This document shows, in pieces, positions 57,198 through 64,000 of a DNA stretch of 64,000 nucleotides. The DNA is taken from contig NZ_QFQZ01000003.1 of NCBI RefSeq assembly GCF_003243465.1, forward strand, positions 1-64,000, given 5' to 3'. Below the pieces are notes generated by a model that was given only the letters and a program-made list of their open reading frames with translations, did no database searches and was not told the DNA's origin. Position numbers and translations under genes: made by a program. The DNA is from Caulobacter segnis (GTDB lineage: Bacteria; Pseudomonadota; Alphaproteobacteria; Caulobacterales; Caulobacteraceae). The first letter of the stretch is position 1, and each line of letters starts with the position of its first letter.

Positions 57198-60100
57198 ATG
57201 CAGTTCACCATGGCGCGTCATCGCGCCGTCGCCACGGCTTCGATCCTCGCGCTGACCGCCGGTTTCATGCTGGCGGACCAAGCCCAGGCTCAGACCGCGT
57301 CGGCCCCGGCCGCGAACGCCAACAGCACTGAGGCGAACACCGTCGACGTGATCGTCGTCGGAGCCCGGGCCTCCCAACAGAACGCCATCCAGCGCAAGAA
57401 GCGCGGCAAGACCGCCCAGGACTCGATCGTCGCTGACGACGTGGGCTCGTTCCCCGACAGCAACGTGAACGAAGCCATGTCGCGCATCGCGGGCGTCGCC
57501 ATCGAGCGCAATGGCTTCGGCGAAGGCGACGGCGTCACCATCCGCGGCAACGGCGCCGACCTGACCCGCGTCGAGATGGACGGCATGGGCGTGGCGGCCT
57601 CGGGCTTCAGCCTGGCCGCGGGCGGTGGTGACGGTCGCTCGGCCGACATGCGCGAACTGCCAGCGGAAATGATCAAGAGCCTAGACGTGATCAAGGGTCA
57701 GACGGCCGACATGACGCCCGGCGGGCTCGGCGCGACGGTCCAGATCCAGACCCGGACCGGCCTCGACTTCAAGAAGCCCTATCTGTCGCTGCGAGGCGCG
57801 GCGGCCGAGAATACGCTGTCGAAGAAGGCTGGGCCCGAAATCGGTCTCGTCGCGACGCGCAAGTTCCTCGACGACCGCCTGGGCGTGATGGTCAACGTCA
57901 ACTCGACCAAGCGCTACAACGACAGCCACGCGCTGAACAACGGCGGCTCGAACAATCTGCAGGGCTATACGCGCTTCGCGGACTTCGACAACTCGCCCAA
58001 CAAGACCTGGAGCTATAACCCCGCGGCGACCAACGGCGTGGACGCCAATACGCCGATCGGTTCGTGGGCCCTGGCCAGCGGCGGCGGAACCTTCAACGCT
58101 CCGACGCCTCTGGAAGTCGTGACCAAGTCGGCCAACGCCAAAAGCAAGGCCGATTGCCTTGCGGCCTTCCCGCTGCTGACCGACGCGCAGCTGAGCACCA
58201 TCGCCGGCGGCAGCAACGGCGCGAACCGCCAGGCTGCTCAGGCGGCGTTGATCAACTCGCAGATCAGCTGCCTCAACCAGTGGAACGATTATACGCCCAA
58301 CCTAGTCCGGGATCAGAACTGGTCCCAGTATGAGGACCGCCTGGCCTGGGACCTGCGGCTTGACTATCGCGTGACGGAAAACCTGACGGTCTTCGCCAAG
58401 TATCAGGTCACCAACCGCACCCAGAACGAACAGAACCGCCAGCGGACCCGCGGGGGCATCACCTCGCTCGGCGCCGCGACGGTCGGCTCGGTGACGTCGC
58501 CGCTGGTCACCAACACCTTCTACCCGGCGGGCACGGCCAATCCGCTCTCGCCGGTGGCCAATTCCGGCTACTACATCTACAGCTCCGCCTTCCCGACGGG
58601 CGTCGCGGTGATCGATACGACGCCCGGTTCGGTTGTCACGAACAATTCGTTCCCGATCTACGGCGTCGCGGCGAACATCATTCCAGGCTCGGTCAAGCTC
58701 GACGACGCCCACCATCTGACGTCGTTCGACATCACCAACGCCGCGGTGAACATCGACCACATCGAGAACACGCAAGACTGGAAGACGAACTACTTCACCT
58801 ATGGCGCGGACTACGACAATGGCCCGCTGAAGGTGGAATTCCGCGGCGGCCGCACGGAGTCGGACTACTCGCGGTACGACCGTCGCCTGACGCGCGCCTA
58901 TACCTACGGCAACGCGACGATGCGCGTGCTGGACAACGGCATCTGGACCATCGACACGCCGGCCTCGTACGACGAGACCAACATGGCCAATTTCGTGCAG
59001 TTGCTGGCGCCCACGGCGGCCGGCCTGCCCAGCTACAGCGCCGCCTATCGTCTCCAGTGGAACCCTCGGATCGTCGAGAGCACCGAAAACCAGTACAAGC
59101 TTGACGTCAGCTACCTCGTCGACGGCAAGCTGCCCTTCTTCACCCGCTTCAAGGTGGGCGGCTTCTATCGCGACGCGGCGACGGACTCGTGGGGCGCCGG
59201 CGGCTACTCGCCCAAGGCGGGGGTGTTCGTGCCGACGATGGCCCTGCGTAGCGACGTTCGCGCTTGCGAGAACGTCGCGACCACGACGGCCACCAACGCG
59301 TGCGTCTATGGCTATGCGCCCAACCCGACCACCGGCAGCAATTTCCTTTACGGCGTCGAGACCCTGCCGCGCGACAAGCTGATCTCGATCTTCCAGAGCA
59401 GCCTGCAGGACAACTCAGGTCCTTTCATGAAGGGCTTCGAGGGCACTAAGGGCCTGACGGTCTGGGACAGCATCAATGTGCCCGTCGCCTTCAGCCAGCT
59501 GGCCGCCGCTCAGAACTATAATTTCGACTGCGTGAAGTCCTGCAAGGCCAGCGACGGCAACGTCTATGACCAGCCGGTCAACAAGGCGCTCGAGAAGTAC
59601 TATTCCTGGTACTGGATGGCCGAGTTCGAACAGCAGCTGCCCTTCAACATGGAGCTGAACGGCAACTTCGGCATGCGTATGCAGAAGACCGAGGTCTCGG
59701 GCTCTGGCTATGTCGGCCTTTCGGCGACGCTGAAGACGCCGCAGTTCAACCCCAATGATCCCACCAACGCGGCCGGGATCACGACCACCACCATCACCAA
59801 GCCGGTGACGCTGAACCGCGAGTACACGGCCTGGATGCCGGCGTACAATGCGGCCTTGTGGGTGATCCCGGACAAGGTGGCGCTGCGCTACTCGTGGGCG
59901 AAGACGATCGCTCCGCCGCCGCTGAACCGCCTGTTCCCCGCCGGTGTCTGCACCTACGACGAACGTCGCGATGGCGTGACGGACTCCGACGGTTCCGAAC
60001 AGGACATGACCTGCACGCGCGTCGGCAATCCGGACCTGAAGCCCTATACGGCGACCAAGAACAACACGAGCATCGAGTGGTATCCCAACCGCGACACCTC

Positions 60101-60833
60101 GTTCAGCATCGCCTACTACCGCCAGAAGGTTCGGATCGGCGCGCCGGTCGAAGTGCCGGTCAAGAACCTGTCCCTGTTCGCCGGTACGGACGAAGTCATT
60201 CCGGGCACGGGCAAGAAGTTCTCCGACTACGAGTTCGGCCTGAACACCTATCTCAACGGTCCGGGCTACGTGCAGAGCGGATGGGAGTTCGTCGCCAAGA
60301 CGGCCTTCACGCGCTTGCCCTGGATATTCAAGAAGACCGGTATGGACTTCAACATCTCGACGACCAAGTCGGGCGGCGCGGCGGCCTATATCGACCCGCT
60401 GACGGCGGATTCCTTGGATCCCGCCGGCCAGTCGAAGTACTTCGCCAACCTCGTGTTCTGGTACGACGACAGCGTGACCAAGGTGCGGATCGCCTATCAG
60501 ACCCGCGACCGGACGCTGACCTGCATCTCGCCGTGTAACAACACGGCGTCCTCGCCGGTGGGCAATTCGCCCAACACCAACGTGGGGAACTTCGTCCGCT
60601 TCCCGTATAACCCCGGCGAGCCGGTCTATTCGGAGAAGTACGAGTATCTGGACGCCAAGGTTTCGCGGAAGATCAACCCGAACCTCGAGGTCTATTTCGA
60701 AGGGCGTAACCTGCTGAACGCGGCGCGCCTGAGCGTGGGTTCCGACCGCGCGGGCTTCGACGGCCGCAAGAACCCGTGGTCCGCCCAGTTCGGCGGCGCC
60801 CGTCTTGCGGTGGGCTTCGTCTACAAGAACTAG
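57198..60833 (+). CDS. Large TonB-dependent receptor of the pectin/RG-I locus
   Basis: 1211 residues, a size typical of Caulobacter-type receptors for large oligosaccharides. Signal peptide to QAQT, short linker, DVIVVGARASQQNAIQRKKRGKTAQDSIVADDVGSFPDSNVNEAMSRIAGVAIERNGFGEGDGVTIRGNGADLTRVEMDGMGV plug segment, barrel with TRGGITSLG... and a C-terminal GARLAVGFVYKN. The location between the PL11/PL22 pair and the GH28 operon points to rhamnogalacturonan fragments as ligand. Start ATG 57198 has GGGAGGG 6 bp upstream; monocistronic with its own terminator. Confidence 0.95.
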   Translation: MQFTMARHRAVATASILALTAGFMLADQAQAQTASAPAANANSTEANTVDVIVVGARASQQNAIQRKKRGKTAQDSIVADDVGSFPDSNVNEAMSRIAGVAIERNGFGEGDGVTIRGNGADLTRVEMDGMGVAASGFSLAAGGGDGRSADMRELPAEMIKSLDVIKGQTADMTPGGLGATVQIQTRTGLDFKKPYLSLRGAAAENTLSKKAGPEIGLVATRKFLDDRLGVMVNVNSTKRYNDSHALNNGGSNNLQGYTRFADFDNSPNKTWSYNPAATNGVDANTPIGSWALASGGGTFNAPTPLEVVTKSANAKSKADCLAAFPLLTDAQLSTIAGGSNGANRQAAQAALINSQISCLNQWNDYTPNLVRDQNWSQYEDRLAWDLRLDYRVTENLTVFAKYQVTNRTQNEQNRQRTRGGITSLGAATVGSVTSPLVTNTFYPAGTANPLSPVANSGYYIYSSAFPTGVAVIDTTPGSVVTNNSFPIYGVAANIIPGSVKLDDAHHLTSFDITNAAVNIDHIENTQDWKTNYFTYGADYDNGPLKVEFRGGRTESDYSRYDRRLTRAYTYGNATMRVLDNGIWTIDTPASYDETNMANFVQLLAPTAAGLPSYSAAYRLQWNPRIVESTENQYKLDVSYLVDGKLPFFTRFKVGGFYRDAATDSWGAGGYSPKAGVFVPTMALRSDVRACENVATTTATNACVYGYAPNPTTGSNFLYGVETLPRDKLISIFQSSLQDNSGPFMKGFEGTKGLTVWDSINVPVAFSQLAAAQNYNFDCVKSCKASDGNVYDQPVNKALEKYYSWYWMAEFEQQLPFNMELNGNFGMRMQKTEVSGSGYVGLSATLKTPQFNPNDPTNAAGITTTTITKPVTLNREYTAWMPAYNAALWVIPDKVALRYSWAKTIAPPPLNRLFPAGVCTYDERRDGVTDSDGSEQDMTCTRVGNPDLKPYTATKNNTSIEWYPNRDTSFSIAYYRQKVRIGAPVEVPVKNLSLFAGTDEVIPGTGKKFSDYEFGLNTYLNGPGYVQSGWEFVAKTAFTRLPWIFKKTGMDFNISTTKSGGAAAYIDPLTADSLDPAGQSKYFANLVFWYDDSVTKVRIAYQTRDRTLTCISPCNNTASSPVGNSPNTNVGNFVRFPYNPGEPVYSEKYEYLDAKVSRKINPNLEVYFEGRNLLNAARLSVGSDRAGFDGRKNPWSAQFGGARLAVGFVYKN

Positions 60834-60890
60834 GGGCCAGGGGGCGTGTCGGACCTTGGTCCGGCGCGCCCGGAAGGCCACGACAAAGAT

Positions 60891-60928
60891 GCCGGCCGAG
60901 GCCTCTCGCCTCGCGCCGGCTTCTTCTT
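60891..60928 (+). terminator. Terminator between convergent genes
   Basis: Stem GCCGGCCGAGGC / GCCTCGCGCCGGC with a one-base bulge and five-base loop, followed by TTCTTCTT. It separates the receptor from the convergent DUF6250-type gene. Confidence 0.75.
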
Positions 60929-60945
60929 GTCGGATTTCTCAGGCC

Positions 60946-61614
60946 TTAGAGCCTGAAGACCGCGAAGTTCCGCACGCGCAGATGGCTTTGGGTGGTGCGC
61001 AGGCCAAACCAGCCGCGGCGGTACGGCGCTGGATCGTCGAGGTCGAACAGCCGCCGCCCGTCGCTCCAGTATTCGATGCGCTCCCCGTCGGCGATGAGTT
61101 GGACCGAGGCCCAGCGGTTGGGCGTCAGCATCTCGTCGGGCGCGGCGTGGTCGTGCCGGGGCAACAGGGGGCGCTCGCCGGCCCGCCCGACATAGCGTCG
61201 GAAGCGGGTCGTCGAATTGCCGTTGCCGCCCTGGCCCACATAGTAGGTCTCCAACGTGTCGTAGTCGGCGAACGCGCCGCTGCGGGGGCGCTCCAGCGGA
61301 GAGCCGCCGCCGACCTCGCGCGCCATCCAGAAAGCGTTCAGGTCGCTGACCCGGTCAAAGGGGCCGCCCTCCGAGACCGCCATGGCCTGGTAGGTGATGG
61401 CGATCCTGCCGACCAGTTCAGGCTTGAACCAGGCCGTGAGGCCGGCGGGCGCGACGATGTCCAGCGCCGCGTCGCGCGCGGCGACGGAGGCCGGCTTTTC
61501 CGCCTCGATCGCCCATTGACCAAGGCCCTTGCGGAAGTCGTCGCCGAACAGGCGCCGCTTTCCCGCGAATGGAGTCGCCGCGAGGCCGGCCATCAGGCTG
61601 CGTCGGTCGATCAT
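60946..61614 (-). CDS. DUF6250/YesU-like protein
   Basis: 222 residues with a Tat-type start (MIDRRSLMAGLAATPFAG) and a concanavalin-like beta-sandwich with DDFRKGLGQWAIEAEKPASVAARDAALDIVAPAGLTAWFKPELVGRIAITYQ, AFADYDTLETYYVGQGGNGNSTTRFRRYVGRAGERPLLPRHD and WFGLRTTQSHLRVRNFAVFRL. This pattern is seen in proteins beside GH28 and PL genes in bacterial pectin loci; YesU of Bacillus has a similar role but is not proven to be an enzyme. It overlaps the GH28 stop by one base (TAATG). Possibly a carbohydrate-binding accessory protein. Confidence 0.75.
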   Translation of the reverse strand: MIDRRSLMAGLAATPFAGKRRLFGDDFRKGLGQWAIEAEKPASVAARDAALDIVAPAGLTAWFKPELVGRIAITYQAMAVSEGGPFDRVSDLNAFWMAREVGGGSPLERPRSGAFADYDTLETYYVGQGGNGNSTTRFRRYVGRAGERPLLPRHDHAAPDEMLTPNRWASVQLIADGERIEYWSDGRRLFDLDDPAPYRRGWFGLRTTQSHLRVRNFAVFRL

Positions 61615-63014
61615 TAACTGGCCTCCGTCTCGCGGACGTTCTCGAGCAAGCGTTGCGGTCGTGGATCAGGCGCGACGGTCTCTATGCTGAGGCCCTCGAT
61701 CTTCAGGCCATCGACATGCCGCGCCCACAGGCCATGGGCCGGGGAGGGGCCGAACATGCTGGGCTCGGGATAGGCCTGCGGCAGGTCGTCGGGACGCCGC
61801 TCGGCCCAGGCGGCCGCGCCGCCGCCGCGATAGGACAGGCGGATGTTCGACAGCGTCACGTCGGTGATCGGCGACTCCGGCAGGCCGGCGATGGTGGCGG
61901 CGTAGTCGGGCAGGATGCCGGCGGCCTGGATGTCGCGCAGCACGATGCGGCGCATGGCGCCCAGGGGCGTGCCCTCCGGACCTCGCCTGCGGTCGCCGAC
62001 GCGCAGAAAGATCGGCGCCGTCGTGACCTCTTGCATGACCAGGCGCTCGGCGAGGACGTTCTCCATCGTCCCGCCATCGACCACCTCCAGGGCCAGGCCG
62101 CGCGATCGCGTGAAGCGACAGTCCCGGATGACGATGTCCCGGAAGTCGCCATTCGACTCCGTGCCCAGCTTGATCCGGCCGGTGACGCGGTCCTGGTCGG
62201 GCGCGCGCTGCTGAGTGCGGCCGAAGGTTCCGTCCAGCATCGTCCCAAGGTCAAAGCCGCTGACCTCGCAGTCCTGGATCGTCACCCGCTCGGTGGCGAT
62301 GGCCTGACCCAGCGCCAGCGAACTCTTCAGCACGATGGCGTCGTCATTGGGCGTGTTCATGCGACAGCCGGAAACCAGCACGTCGCGACAGGCGTCGATG
62401 TCGAGGCCATCGCGGTTGGTGTCGACGACGAGGTCGCGCAGCACCAGGTCCTCGCAGCCGGTCGCCAGGACCGCGAAGTGGCCACCTCGGAAGATCGTCA
62501 GTGCCTCGATCCGCGCCCGCCTGGCTCGCTTCAAGGCGATGGCCTTGTTGCCCAGGCCGGCCATCGCCTCGACCGCCGGGGACAGCTCGGCCATCACCTC
62601 CGCCGACAGGCCGGCCATGCTGAGCGGGAACTCCCCGGCCTGCCGCGACCAGCGGGAGCCGGGGCCTTCGCGCGTCAGGCCCGCGCCGTCGATGCGGCCA
62701 GGGCCCAGGATCGCCACGTCCTCGACATCCTCGCCCCAGATCAGGCTGTTGCGCCAGTGGCTGTGGCCGAAGTCCTGCCAGAGGTCGTGCGGATTGGGCT
62801 CGGCCGGGTCATAGGCGCCGCCGTGGACGCTCGGGTCCGCCGCTTCCAGCACGCAGCCTTCTTCAAGTCGCAAGGTGACGCCGCTGAGCAGGCGGATGGA
62901 GAAGGACAGATGGCGGCCGGTTGGCAAGACGACCTCGCCGCCGCCCCGCGCGTGGGCGTGGGCGATCGCCGCGTTGATCGCGTCCGTCGCGAGCCCGCGG
63001 CCGCCCGGCGTCAC
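61614..63014 (-). CDS. GH28-family glycoside hydrolase, no signal peptide
   Basis: 466 residues of the right-handed beta-helix GH28 family: ATDAINAAIAHAHARGGGEVVLPTGRHLSFSIRLLSGVTLRLEEGCVLEA, NRDGLDIDACRDVLVSGCRMNTPNDDAIVLKSS (motifs I and II with the catalytic Asp residues) and GRIKLGTESNGDFRDIVI (motif IV R-x-K). The usual HG motif III (GHG-x-S-x-G) is not seen. It starts at GTG 63014, overlapping the esterase stop (GTGA); it has no signal peptide, so it should act in the cytoplasm on imported oligomers. The most likely substrate is (unsaturated) galacturonan or rhamnogalacturonan; exo-type specificity is inferred. Confidence 0.88.
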   Translation of the reverse strand: MTPGGRGLATDAINAAIAHAHARGGGEVVLPTGRHLSFSIRLLSGVTLRLEEGCVLEAADPSVHGGAYDPAEPNPHDLWQDFGHSHWRNSLIWGEDVEDVAILGPGRIDGAGLTREGPGSRWSRQAGEFPLSMAGLSAEVMAELSPAVEAMAGLGNKAIALKRARRARIEALTIFRGGHFAVLATGCEDLVLRDLVVDTNRDGLDIDACRDVLVSGCRMNTPNDDAIVLKSSLALGQAIATERVTIQDCEVSGFDLGTMLDGTFGRTQQRAPDQDRVTGRIKLGTESNGDFRDIVIRDCRFTRSRGLALEVVDGGTMENVLAERLVMQEVTTAPIFLRVGDRRRGPEGTPLGAMRRIVLRDIQAAGILPDYAATIAGLPESPITDVTLSNIRLSYRGGGAAAWAERRPDDLPQAYPEPSMFGPSPAHGLWARHVDGLKIEGLSIETVAPDPRPQRLLENVRETEAS

Positions 63015-63979
63015 GCGTAAAGCCCGTGGCGACGGAAGAAGGCGTCCAGGGCCAGCATCGATGGCGAGATCTGGCCGTCGGCTCCTTTCAGGCCAAAGCC
63101 GTGGCCGCCCACCTCCTGCAGATGCATCTCGACGGGGATCTTCCTGGCGCGGAGGGCTTGCCACATCAGGACGCTGTTTTCGACGGGCACGACCTTGTCG
63201 TCGGCCGCGGCGGCGATGAAGGTCGGCGGCGCGTCGGCGGGCACGTGCTGCTCGGCCGACACGGCCTGCCGCTGAGCATCGGTCGGGTTGGCGCCCACGA
63301 GCTGCTTCAGCGACTGGCCGTGGGCGTAGGGCGCCATGCCGGTGATCACGGGATAGAACAGGCCCGCCGCGAAGGGCCGGGTGGGCAGCGTGTCGGCTTG
63401 GTCGACCGGCGCATAGGTCTCGCGGCCATGCTGCGTCGCCAGCCGCGCGGCGACGTGGCCGCCGGCCGAGAAGCCGATCACCGCGACCTTGGCGGGATCG
63501 ACGCCCATCGACGGCGCGCGGGCGCGGATCAGGCGGATGGCGCGCTGCGCGTCCTGAAGGGCCACGTCGGGGCCGGCCGCCCAGCCGTCGGCGGGCAGGC
63601 GATAGTCCATGACGAAGGCCGTGATCCCCACGCTTGCCAGCCAGGCGTCGATCGGGCCCCCGTTCTTACCGACCGCCACCCGCACATAGCCGCCGCCCGG
63701 GATCATCAGCACGGCCGCGCCATTCGGCTTGGCGGGGCGGCGCATCGTCAGCCAGGGCTTGGTCACGTTCAGGAACGCCGTGTCATTCGGATCACCGCCG
63801 GGGGTGCGCAGGATCACCTGCTCGGTGACAGTGACCTTCTCTCCACCCGGCGCGCCCCCGGGCCACAGGTCGACCGTCTCGACGGCCGGAAGGGCGTTCT
63901 GGGCGCGGGCGAGGGCGGGGAGCGCCGCCAGGCTGGCGGTCAGTCCCAGCAGGGCGCGGCGGTCAGTGTCAGTTGCCAC
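63011..63979 (-). CDS. Secreted alpha/beta-hydrolase esterase (xylan/pectin-type)
   Basis: 322 residues with a Tat-like signal (TDRRALLGLTASLAALPALARAQ). DLWPGGAPGGEKVTVTEQVI and the catalytic GFSAGGHVAARLATQHG (nucleophile Ser), DDKVVPVENS (Asp) and VGGHGFGLKG (His) form a full triad of the BD-FAE/Axe1-like esterases, which deacetylate plant polysaccharides. Start is a GTG at 63979 with GGAAG 6 bp before. First visible gene of the three-gene operon esterase-GH28-DUF6250; an upstream gene may exist beyond the window. Confidence 0.88.
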   Translation of the reverse strand: MATDTDRRALLGLTASLAALPALARAQNALPAVETVDLWPGGAPGGEKVTVTEQVILRTPGGDPNDTAFLNVTKPWLTMRRPAKPNGAAVLMIPGGGYVRVAVGKNGGPIDAWLASVGITAFVMDYRLPADGWAAGPDVALQDAQRAIRLIRARAPSMGVDPAKVAVIGFSAGGHVAARLATQHGRETYAPVDQADTLPTRPFAAGLFYPVITGMAPYAHGQSLKQLVGANPTDAQRQAVSAEQHVPADAPPTFIAAAADDKVVPVENSVLMWQALRARKIPVEMHLQEVGGHGFGLKGADGQISPSMLALDAFFRRHGLYA

Positions 63980-64000
63980 GGGGAGCTTCCTGGCTGGCGG

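Noticed and set aside
63015..63164. 50-residue N-terminal extension of the GH28 protein
   Set aside because: It lies inside the esterase coding region, lacks similarity to GH28 and has no signal peptide; the GTG at 63014 overlaps the stop as in other coupled pairs of this locus.
1..64000. Mobile elements, tRNA, rRNA, CRISPR or prophage
   Set aside because: I found no transposase, integrase, long direct repeats, spacer arrays or structural RNA signatures; short or divergent RNAs cannot be excluded without a covariance-model search.

Overview
The window is a GC-rich alphaproteobacterial chromosome segment, most like Caulobacter or a close relative. Four large TonB-dependent receptors, oxidative (non-phosphorylated) sugar catabolism and tightly overlapping operons all fit that group. 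I see no rRNA, tRNA, CRISPR array, transposase or phage gene, and no gene-free stretch longer than about 300 bases. The first gene runs off the left edge; the last gene (63011-63979, minus) looks complete.

Region A (1-24528) is a catabolic island for an unidentified substrate. It holds a TonB receptor (2530), two tandem-domain alpha/beta-hydrolase paralogues that lack the usual nucleophile (1-1281 and 7553-9172), a methyltransferase, a two-domain VOC protein, a membrane protein plus an Asp/Glu-racemase-fold enzyme, an amidase / PaaK-like CoA ligase / PrpD-fold operon, a five-gene acyl-CoA operon (two CaiB-type CoA-transferases, acyl-CoA dehydrogenase, MaoC hydratase, CitE lyase), a HapK-like protein and two SDRs. 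Two GntR/UTRA repressors sit inside it. Two families of palindromic operators can be read directly: TGTCCGGACA-type at 2462, 16515, 22178 and 22396, and an AT-rich ATATG-N-TCTA type at 7457 and 10058, with a relative at 2474. Together they connect most transcripts of the island into one or two regulons.

Region B (24586-39489) is more ordinary: a hemerythrin-like protein, a small HTH protein, two TonB receptors, an M1 metallopeptidase with a DUF6702-like partner, UDP-glucuronate decarboxylase, and an ABC transporter plus histidine kinase/response regulator operon. An identical 18-bp element lies 75 bp upstream of both the receptor at 28161 and the ABC/two-component operon at 34470, suggesting co-regulation.

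Region C (37912-63979) is a polysaccharide-utilisation locus for rhamnogalacturonan-I/pectin. Periplasmic enzymes include a PL11 rhamnogalacturonan lyase, a PL22 oligogalacturonate lyase with a signal peptide, a GH43-GH35 fusion, a CE12-type acetylesterase, an SGNH esterase and a Tat-type esterase. A GH28 and a GH105 enzyme appear cytoplasmic. Uptake is by the 1211-residue TonB receptor and a GPH-family symporter. The complete non-phosphorylated L-rhamnose pathway is present: mutarotase, L-rhamnose 1-dehydrogenase, lactonase, L-rhamnonate dehydratase, 4-dehydrogenase, diketo-acid hydrolase, and an L-lactate dehydrogenase for the lactate that is formed. An IclR regulator sits at the divergent junction (48588-48843). 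Genes for unsaturated-galacturonate catabolism are not in the window.
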